A DNA stretch of 11,981 bases, taken from contig JAHDCN010000060.1 of assembly GCA_020629815.1 (NCBI GenBank), forward strand, positions 1 through 11,981. The letters run 5' to 3'. The position numbers were made by a program, and so were the translations under genes. Under the pieces are notes generated by a model. The model saw only the letters and a list, made by a program, of their open reading frames with translations, searched no databases and had not been told where the DNA came from. The stretch is from Verrucomicrobiota bacterium (lineage in GTDB: Bacteria; Verrucomicrobiota; Verrucomicrobiia; Verrucomicrobiales; DEV007). Shown here piece by piece: positions 6,811 to 11,981 of the stretch. Positions within the stretch are counted from its first letter, which is position 1. Every line of letters starts with the position of its first letter.

Positions 6811-7581
6811 ATGCTCAAAGCCGTTTTCCGTCGATTGGTGTCGAGCACCATTCCAAATATGGATCATATCTCAACCGCAAAAAATCCGCTTCGTCCGTGG
6901 ATCGTTTTACCCTTCATGTGGCTGCCTCTGGCGGCCTCGTTTTTTTACTTTGTTCTGTTCCCGGGAACTTCATTCGGGAACAGCTTCTACACAGGAATTA
7001 AGATCTTCCTGCTGTTTTGGCCGATCATCGCGGTAAAACTGATTCTGAAAGAACCTTTCGTTGATCGTTCTCTCGATCGACAACATGGAGCATCGATCTG
7101 GATGGGAACTGTCTTTGGTCTGGTGACTTCCGGGTTGCTGGTGTTCCTGGTTTTGAAAACACCGATTCGGGAAGTTATTTTTAGCAATGGTGATCAAATC
7201 GTTGAGCGAATCAAAGGTCTTGGAGTCGCGGAAAACTTTCTGATCTTCGCCGCTTTTCTTTCCGTGATTCACGCCTGGCTGGAGGAGTTCTTCTGGCGCT
7301 GGTTTGTCTACGGTCAGCTACGCAGGTTTTTGTCGGATCATTGGGCACATCTGCTGGCCGCAATCGGGTTCACCTCACACCACCTCGTGATCTTGAGCCA
7401 ATTCTTCCCATTCGGCTGGGCGTTATTCTTTAGCTTCTGCGTTGGTGTGGGAGGCTTCGTTTGGAGTTGGCTCTATCGCAGAACCAATTCTCTCGCCGGA
7501 CCATGGGTCAGTCACATGATCGTCGACGTTGCGATTATGTGGGTGGGCTGGATTTTGCTGAAAGATGCGGGGATTTTGTAG
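6811..7581 (+). CDS. CPBP-family intramembrane metalloprotease (Abi/Rce1-like)
   Basis: This is a multi-pass membrane protein with the three CPBP motifs. Counting from the ATG at 6811 (256 residues), motif 1 is EEFFWR (Glu158, Glu159, Arg163). Motif 2 is FTSHH (Phe187 to His191, F-x3-H). Motif 3 is HMIVD (His235 to Asp239), with Asp where many relatives have Asn. Hydrophobic segments begin at PWIVLPFMWLPLAASFF and recur to the C-terminus. The family includes the CAAX prenyl-protease Rce1 and bacteriocin-immunity or protein-processing enzymes; the bacterial substrate is usually unknown. The start is uncertain: GTG 6742 and ATGs at 6787, 6811 and 6859 are in frame and none has a Shine-Dalgarno. 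The fold proper begins just after 6859, so the true start may be there. It converges with the L,D-transpeptidase gene. Confidence 0.85.
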   Translation: MLKAVFRRLVSSTIPNMDHISTAKNPLRPWIVLPFMWLPLAASFFYFVLFPGTSFGNSFYTGIKIFLLFWPIIAVKLILKEPFVDRSLDRQHGASIWMGTVFGLVTSGLLVFLVLKTPIREVIFSNGDQIVERIKGLGVAENFLIFAAFLSVIHAWLEEFFWRWFVYGQLRRFLSDHWAHLLAAIGFTSHHLVILSQFFPFGWALFFSFCVGVGGFVWSWLYRRTNSLAGPWVSHMIVDVAIMWVGWILLKDAGIL

Positions 7582-7591
7582 GTCAGAGACG

Positions 7592-7625
7592 GGAGAGGAT
7601 GCTCTGGATACCAAGTATTCTCTCC
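7592..7625. terminator. Possible nested hairpin between convergent genes
   Basis: Arms GGAGAGGAT (7592-7600) and ATTCTCTCC (7617-7625) pair at 8 of 9 positions, with a smaller ATAC-CAA-GTAT hairpin inside. It lies in the 43-bp gap between the stops of the converging CPBP and L,D-transpeptidase genes and touches the latter's stop codon. No U-tract follows on either strand, so its role as a bidirectional terminator rests mainly on position. Confidence 0.3.
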
Positions 7626-8239
7626 TATCGATACGCATACAAATACGCAGGCCTGACCATTTTGCTTTCCAACTCTGAGTAGCGCTCAGGCGTTAGCACG
7701 AAACATCCGAGACTGCGTCCGAGTCGAAAACCTTCGTTCCAGTTTTCCAGCATGGCACCATAATCGACGTAGTCGCCCTTATGGATGATGATGGCCCGCT
7801 CGCGGGCTTTGCTGTTCTTCAGTTCATCCAGTCCATCAAGCCGCAGTGACCAACCGTGCTTGCCTTCATACCTCTCCCCTACTTCGAACAAACCCAGGCT
7901 GCTTTGATAGGAGTTGACGATATTGGAAAAATCACGGGCAAATACTCCGCCGGAGTTTAGACCATGGGCGACGCGTGAATCGAAGTGAATTTTCTTCGAG
8001 CCAAGATCAATCATCCGAAACCGCCGGGACTGGGAAGGGTGGGAAAAGTCGACCAACAGTAAGGTCCCATGGCGGGGAACGCGGCCAAGCTCATTGTTCA
8101 GGGCCGAGTAGGCTGCCGCCTGAGCATCGTCTCCAACTTCCTGTTTTTCCAGCACCCAGTAGGCACCGTATCCGGCAAAACCGAGAGCAGTTACTGCCAG
8201 GAGCATTCCCAGGAACAAAAAGAGGAGACAAGATTTCAT
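7625..8239 (-). CDS. Murein L,D-transpeptidase catalytic-domain protein (YkuD_2 type)
   Basis: The 204-residue protein begins with a hydrophobic signal or anchor (about 4-30), so it faces the periplasm. The catalytic-domain landmarks of the YkuD_2 family are present: RRFRMIDLGSKKIHFDSRV, AHGLNSGG (91-98), SNIVNSYQSSLGLF, YEGKHGWSLRLDGL (124-137), RAIIIHKGDYV with His153, and GRSLGC with the expected nucleophile Cys179. Many relatives have GRSxGCP; here a Phe follows the Cys. L,D-transpeptidases use a Cys-acyl intermediate to cross-link peptidoglycan stem peptides at position 3 or to attach proteins. The ATG at 8239 has a modest AGAGAAAG purine run upstream, and a strong-SD minigene lies 28 bp further upstream. 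It is downstream of flotillin on the same strand but 122 bp away. Confidence 0.82.
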   Translation of the reverse strand: MKSCLLFLFLGMLLAVTALGFAGYGAYWVLEKQEVGDDAQAAAYSALNNELGRVPRHGTLLLVDFSHPSQSRRFRMIDLGSKKIHFDSRVAHGLNSGGVFARDFSNIVNSYQSSLGLFEVGERYEGKHGWSLRLDGLDELKNSKARERAIIIHKGDYVDYGAMLENWNEGFRLGRSLGCFVLTPERYSELESKMVRPAYLYAYR

Positions 8240-8266
8240 ACTTTCTCTACGGGAGACGGCACACAG

Positions 8267-8287
8267 TTATTTCATAAAAATTCCTCC
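8267..8287 (-). other. Two-codon minigene with strong Shine-Dalgarno in the L,D-transpeptidase leader
   Basis: On the minus strand GGAGG (8287-8283), a 7-nt spacer AATTTTT and ATG-AAA-TAA (8275-8267) follow one another. This is the best-formed Shine-Dalgarno/ATG pairing in the window, yet the frame stops after Met-Lys. It is in the same frame as, and 36 nt upstream of, the transpeptidase ATG, which also begins Met-Lys. It could be a translated leader minigene that tunes initiation downstream, or the relic of an older start. Function is inference. Confidence 0.4.
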
Positions 8288-8361
8288 AAAAACGAGTTCG
8301 CAGGGTTCAGGCAAAAAGCCTTCCCCCTACGTCCTCAGGTCATGCTCTAATTTGTTCCAAA

Positions 8362-9771
8362 TTATCCGGCTCCGTTTTCCGGATTCACGGGTGCCGTATC
8401 GCCGTCGGAAGGTTTCGCCAGGCTTTCCATTCTCCCCAAATACTCGGGCAGCTCTACACCCGCACTGCGGGTCAGCTCATGGATCGGTGGCAGGGACTTG
8501 GCCAGTCCGGAAAGGAAATTGGCAGTGCTGCCGTTTCCCTCTCCGTCGCCACCGCCATCCCAGACGGTAACCTTGTCGATCTTGACTCCGGAGATCGCTT
8601 TGACCTGCTCGGCTACCAACTCAGGCAGCTGCTCGATCATCAGCATCATCGAAGCCAGGTCCGGGTTCGAATTGGTCGCGTCGATCACGTTGCGGAAACC
8701 GTCCGCTTTCGCCGAAAGCTGGGCTTTCATACCTTCCGCTTCCGCTTCCATCACTGAGCGAACACCATCGGCTTCACCCTGCTTGATTCGACGCTCCTGC
8801 TCCGCTTCCGCTTCCGCGAGGGTTTCGATCCGCTGTTTCTCCACCTCGGCAGGCACCACGATATCGGCATACTGAGAAGCCTGGTCACGCTTGGCACGCT
8901 CTTCCTCCGCCACCTGCTCGGCAGCATAGGCTTCCTGTTCGGCCTGCGCGGATTTCACCCGCTCAGCGGCTTCACCCTGACGGGTCGCTTCCGCTTCCTG
9001 CTCCCGACGGGATGCATTTGATTGAGCGATAGTAACTGCAGCGGTGTTCTCTCCTTCAACCGCAGCCGCGTGGGCTTTGGCCACTTCGATCCTCTGGGAT
9101 TGCTCGGCGTTTGCCTTACCAATCTCACCATCACGCTCCTTCTCGGCCACTTTGACCTTAGCCTCGTTGATCGCACGAGCAGCAGCTTCCTGTCCAAGTG
9201 CATCGATGTATCCAGACTCATCGGTGATGTCCTGAATGTTCACGTTAATCAGGCGTAGCCCGACCTTCTTCAATTCAACCTCAACGCCATTGGAGATGTG
9301 CTCGATTAGCTTATCGCGGTCAGCGTTGATTTCCTCAATCGGCATGGTCGCAATGACCACTCGCATTTGACCGAAGATGATGTCTTTGGCCAGATCTTGC
9401 ACTTGAGGCAGGCTCAGCCCAAGCAAACGCTCGGCGGCATTTTCCATCACACCGGGTTCCGTGGAGATACCAACGGTGAAGGTAGACGGGGTGTTCACCC
9501 GAATGTTTTGTTGAGAGAGAGCCCCCTCCAGCTTGATCTCGATCGGGATCGGAGTCAGGTCGAGGAATTCGTGGGATTGAATGATCGGCCAGACAAACGC
9601 GCCGCCGCCGTGATAGCACTTGGCACTTCGTCCAGCTTTCTTGCTTCCTGTTCGCCCGAAGACGACCAGAATTCGGTCAGGCGCACAGCGGATATACCGC
9701 GACGCCATGGCAAAGGCGAGCCCGAGCAGGGCCACGATGCCTGTTCCGATACCTATAATGATGGGTGTCAT
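8362..9771 (-). CDS. Flotillin-family (SPFH-domain) membrane scaffold protein
   Basis: The 469-residue protein organises ordered membrane microdomains. An N-terminal membrane segment (about 4-24) is followed by YIRCAPDRILVVFGR, the typical flotillin opening, and an SPFH/PHB domain (about 30-195) with AFVWPIIQ, LDLTPIPIEI and INVNIQDITDESGYI. A long Ala/Glu/Arg-rich coiled coil spans about 196-350. The C-terminal segment NPDLASMMLMIEQLPELVAEQV (with one short break, 369-390) and VTVWDGGGDG is typical of flotillins and used in oligomerisation. Hexamer-like DNA repeats (gcttcc on the plus strand) reflect Glu-Ala runs. It follows an NfeD-like gene by 78 bp on the same strand, the conserved pairing seen in yuaF-floT of Bacillus. 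The leader is A-rich with no Shine-Dalgarno near the ATG at 9771. Confidence 0.93.
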   Translation of the reverse strand: MTPIIIGIGTGIVALLGLAFAMASRYIRCAPDRILVVFGRTGSKKAGRSAKCYHGGGAFVWPIIQSHEFLDLTPIPIEIKLEGALSQQNIRVNTPSTFTVGISTEPGVMENAAERLLGLSLPQVQDLAKDIIFGQMRVVIATMPIEEINADRDKLIEHISNGVEVELKKVGLRLINVNIQDITDESGYIDALGQEAAARAINEAKVKVAEKERDGEIGKANAEQSQRIEVAKAHAAAVEGENTAAVTIAQSNASRREQEAEATRQGEAAERVKSAQAEQEAYAAEQVAEEERAKRDQASQYADIVVPAEVEKQRIETLAEAEAEQERRIKQGEADGVRSVMEAEAEGMKAQLSAKADGFRNVIDATNSNPDLASMMLMIEQLPELVAEQVKAISGVKIDKVTVWDGGGDGEGNGSTANFLSGLAKSLPPIHELTRSAGVELPEYLGRMESLAKPSDGDTAPVNPENGAG

Positions 9772-9820
9772 AATTTATTTTTTCTTTCTGTTTATTAGGT
9801 TCCTTTTTTGTTGCTTCTAA

Positions 9821-9836
9821 CCCCGGGTTTCCGGGG
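9821..9836. other. GC-rich hairpin between NfeD-like and flotillin genes
   Basis: CCCCGG-GTTT-CCGGGG is a perfect 6-bp GC stem with a 4-nt loop, 13 bp after the NfeD-like stop and about 50 nt before the flotillin ATG. It is followed on the minus strand by an A-rich leader and by no U-run. It is more likely an mRNA processing, stability or partial attenuation element than a full terminator (inference). Confidence 0.45.
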
Positions 9837-9849
9837 AAAATTGATTTCC

Positions 9850-10476
9850 TCAAGCAGGCTCGTGGGGAATGACCTGCAGGCTGTTGTCCTCGTTCAATCC
9901 AATCACGAGAACCTTTTCACGATTACCGATTCTGTCCGGCTTCGAGGTAAAAGCAGGAATCACCTGCAACCTCCCCTGAACCATGACTTCGATCTGGCCG
10001 GGCTTCTCCCCGTTACCGGGAATCGGCAGATACACAGATCCCACTTCACCAATCGCATTGGCATAGTCGAGTGTGCCGTCTTCGCGCATACTCCAAAACA
10101 ATTTCATCAAGCCATACAAGGCAAACATCATCGCGATGCCGGTGATGACGGCGATAATCAAGCCAACAAAGAGATTCGATCCCAGTGTGATCGCCGCTGC
10201 CCCTGCCCAGCCGAAACCGGCGAGGAAGCCAACGATGGTTCGAACGGAGAGAAAGCCTACGCCATCGTCGGCGTCACTCGGCAATTCACCCGAATGATCG
10301 ACAACATCCACGTCGACATCGACATCTCCTGCGAAATCCACGTCGTGATCGCCTCCGATACCAATCATGGAGAGCAAAGTCTGCACCCCGATAATGGCTG
10401 TTGAGAACATTCCGATTGTGTAAAAAATCTTGAGGACAAAGTTCAACCCGTCCCACCAGGTATTTAGTGTTTCCAT
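9850..10476 (-). CDS. NfeD-like OB-fold membrane protein, flotillin partner
   Basis: The 208-residue protein has a first hydrophobic region (about 12-40), an acidic loop rich in Asp-Val (42-72, with DVDVDVDVVDH), two further membrane segments (about 76-97 and 100-127) and a soluble C-terminal OB-fold (about 138-205). In the last part AIGEVGSVYLPIPGNG and GQIEVMVQGR are recognisable NfeD/YqiJ-type motifs. No ClpP-like protease domain is present, so it is the short, non-protease class that travels with flotillins and is thought to stabilise or localise them. The ATG at 10476 is 78 nt plus one gene upstream of flotillin in the same direction. A GGAGG lies about 21 nt before the ATG, too far to be a normal Shine-Dalgarno and inside a possible hairpin (10486-10508). 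Confidence 0.82.
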   Translation of the reverse strand: METLNTWWDGLNFVLKIFYTIGMFSTAIIGVQTLLSMIGIGGDHDVDFAGDVDVDVDVVDHSGELPSDADDGVGFLSVRTIVGFLAGFGWAGAAAITLGSNLFVGLIIAVITGIAMMFALYGLMKLFWSMREDGTLDYANAIGEVGSVYLPIPGNGEKPGQIEVMVQGRLQVIPAFTSKPDRIGNREKVLVIGLNEDNSLQVIPHEPA

Positions 10477-10540
10477 TTTGCGGTTCGCCGGGGGGTTCCT
10501 CCCGGGCGATGCAAGATTAGGCGGAAAGTCACAAGGAAGC

Positions 10541-10570
10541 GATTACAAAGGTTGAAATGGTTTGTAATCT
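10541..10570. promoter_or_regulatory. Inverted repeat forming a candidate bidirectional promoter or operator
   Basis: GATTACAAA (10541-10549) and TTTGTAATC (10561-10569) are perfect 9-bp inverted arms around 11 bp. On plus, TTACAA (10543-10548), a 16-bp spacer and TAATCT (10565-10570) resemble a -35/-10 pair about 60 bp before the sulfotransferase ATG. By symmetry, minus has TTACAA, 16 bp and TAATCG facing the NfeD-like gene, with a similar leader length. Both hexamers are imperfect. It may instead be a repressor operator. A second palindrome, GCGAA-A-TTCGC, lies at 10587-10597. Confidence 0.45.
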
Positions 10571-10629
10571 GAGTGGAAAGTAGAGAGCGAAATTCGCAAC
10601 AAGCTCTAATCAACGGGGTTATTTCAAAG

Positions 10630-11981
10630 ATGAAATGCGCCTCTCTCTCGATCTTTGCGGTTTTGACATTGGCTTTGCCCTGCTTTGCTCAGAAAGAAGC
10701 CGCTCCTTCGACAGCGGAATCTCAAATCGGTGAAGGCTTTATTTTAATGGCGCCGTTGGGTTCCAACATCGCCTACCTGGTGAATGCGAAAAAGGAAATC
10801 GTCCATCGCTGGGACTGCGGCAACCGGCCGGGGAATTCGACCTATCTTTTACCCAATGGAAATCTTTTGCGGACCGGCAAGACAGAGAACTCCAGTTTTC
10901 AAACCCGTGGTGGTGCTGGTGGCAATATCCGGCTTTTTGACTGGGACGGGAATTTACTCTGGGACTACAACGTCTCCGACGATAAATTGATGCAGCACCA
11001 CGACGTCGAGCCTTTGCCAAACGGCAACGTTTTGGTGATCGCATGGGAGGCTCGAAGCAAAGAAGAAGCGATCGCCGCAGGGCGCAAGCCGGAGACTCTG
11101 TCTCAGGATAAGCTCTGGCCGGAAACTATCCTCGAACTCAAACCGAAGGGAAAAGATGACGCTGAAGTTGTCTGGCAATGGCGGCTCTGGGATCACTTGA
11201 TTCAGGATTTCGATAACACCAAAGAGAACTTCGGAGATCCGGGAAAACACCCTGAAAAGGTAGACCTGAATGCAGGAATCCGGCGCGGCGGGGCCGACTG
11301 GATTCACATGAATGCGATTGCCTACAATCCGGAACTCAACCAAATCGCAATGAGCGCCCGTTGGTTCAATGAAGTCTGGATCATTGATCACAGCACAACT
11401 ACTGATGAGGCTGCCACCGGAAAAGGGGGAAAATCAGGCAAAGGCGGCGACCTGCTGTTCCGCTGGGGCAATCCTGAATCCTATCGGGCAGGTTCAGCTG
11501 ATGACCGGCGCTTTTTCGCCCAACACGACGTCCGCTGGATTCCAAAAGGCTATCCCGGAGCAGGCAACCTTACCGTTTTCAACAATGGTGACCGGGATGC
11601 CGACCGCGAGTTCTCCACTGTCGATGAGTTGATTCCTCCAATTGATAAAAAGGGAAACTACGACCTTGGTAAGGCACCGAAGAAGTTTGAATGGAGCTAC
11701 CAAAACGATGACTTCTATTCGGAACGCATTTCCGGAGGCCAGAGAATGCCGGGCGGCAATACTCTGATTTGTTCCGGCAGTCAGGGCTGGGTATTCGAAG
11801 TAACACCTGATGGCCAAAAAGTCTGGGAGATGAAAGTTTCCCAACTCGAACCTGGCGCTGCCTCTGCAGACGGAAAAGGCAAAGCCCCCAAGGGGCCGAA
11901 AGGAACGCCGAAAGGCAAAAGCGGCAAAGGATCCAAAGGTAAAGGCGGTCCTGGAATCGGAGGCGGTGGAATCTTCCGGGC
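10630..11981 (+). CDS. Arylsulfate sulfotransferase (ASST)-like protein, 3' end missing
   Basis: The frame is open from ATG 10630 to the window end (450 codons plus two bases). Residues 1-20 are a signal peptide (MKCASLSIFAVL..., ending CFA before QK), so it is periplasmic. ASSTs move sulfate between phenolic donors and acceptors through a sulfohistidine on a beta-propeller. The four catalytic-site residues known from the uropathogenic E. coli enzyme (His252, His356, Arg374, His436) have good counterparts: His124 in QHHDVEPLPNGN, His226 in DWIHMNAIAYNP, Arg244 in MSARWFNEVWIIDH and His299 in AQHDVRWIPKG. The His226-Arg244 spacing is 18, as in the model enzyme. Two Lys/Gly-rich stretches interrupt the fold: GKGGKSGKGG (264-273) and a longer one (about 415-447). 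The closing GGGIFR suggests the propeller resumes beyond the edge. No Shine-Dalgarno is near the ATG. Confidence 0.85.
   Translation, partial: MKCASLSIFAVLTLALPCFAQKEAAPSTAESQIGEGFILMAPLGSNIAYLVNAKKEIVHRWDCGNRPGNSTYLLPNGNLLRTGKTENSSFQTRGGAGGNIRLFDWDGNLLWDYNVSDDKLMQHHDVEPLPNGNVLVIAWEARSKEEAIAAGRKPETLSQDKLWPETILELKPKGKDDAEVVWQWRLWDHLIQDFDNTKENFGDPGKHPEKVDLNAGIRRGGADWIHMNAIAYNPELNQIAMSARWFNEVWIIDHSTTTDEAATGKGGKSGKGGDLLFRWGNPESYRAGSADDRRFFAQHDVRWIPKGYPGAGNLTVFNNGDRDADREFSTVDELIPPIDKKGNYDLGKAPKKFEWSYQNDDFYSERISGGQRMPGGNTLICSGSQGWVFEVTPDGQKVWEMKVSQLEPGAASADGKGKAPKGPKGTPKGKSGKGSKGKGGPGIGGGGIFR

Noticed and set aside
8296..8325. AGGC-AAAAA-GCCT stem after flotillin as a terminator
   Set aside because: The stem is only 4 bp, further pairing needs an internal loop, and no U-run follows in the minus direction.
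8740..9010. Repeated gcttcc hexamers as a DNA repeat element
   Set aside because: They are in frame and encode the Glu/Ala coiled coil of flotillin, so protein composition explains them.
9808..10404. A 198-codon plus-strand frame opposite the NfeD-like gene
   Set aside because: The minus-strand protein has coherent membrane segments and an OB-fold in partnership with flotillin; the plus frame is a shadow.

Overview
The window reads as a chromosomal segment of a PVC-group bacterium, most likely Verrucomicrobiota and possibly Opitutae-like. The grounds are the gene content (a PQQ-type beta-propeller next to a sialate O-acetylesterase and a sulfatase, a YkuD_2-type L,D-transpeptidase, a flotillin/NfeD pair, an ASST-like sulfotransferase), the character of the EF-P protein, moderate GC, and the near absence of Shine-Dalgarno sequences before start codons. 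The taxonomic call is inference from recall, not from a search. There is no tRNA, rRNA, CRISPR array, insertion sequence or phage gene. The longest gene-free stretch is about 153 bp (10477-10629).

Left part (1-5180), polymer-degradation block. A sialate O-acetylesterase-like gene runs off the left edge on the minus strand. Divergent from it, three plus-strand genes form a probable operon: a secreted PQQ-like beta-propeller protein (460-1704), a second full-length sialate O-acetylesterase-family protein (1725-3608, 20 bp later) and a formylglycine-type sulfatase (3684-5180). All four carry export signals. Together they suggest periplasmic or extracellular removal of acetyl and sulfate decorations from complex, perhaps marine, polysaccharides.

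Middle part (5189-8239), housekeeping and membrane genes. An M50-like integral membrane metalloprotease (minus) lies downstream of efp (elongation factor P, minus). Between them are three 21-bp palindromes at an exact 22-bp period, the most unusual non-coding structure in the window. A CPBP-family intramembrane protease (plus) is divergent from efp. It converges on an L,D-transpeptidase-like gene (minus), whose leader contains a perfect Shine-Dalgarno followed by an ATG-AAA-TAA minigene.

Right part (8362-11981). A membrane-microdomain pair, NfeD-like OB-fold protein then flotillin, is read on the minus strand. A 153-bp divergent region separates it from an ASST-like arylsulfate sulfotransferase on the plus strand, which is cut by the right edge. 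This region holds a 9-bp-arm inverted repeat that could supply a -35/-10 pair on both strands. The sulfotransferase retains all four residues expected of the catalytic centre, so the window encodes both a sulfate-ester hydrolase and a probable sulfate-transfer enzyme.
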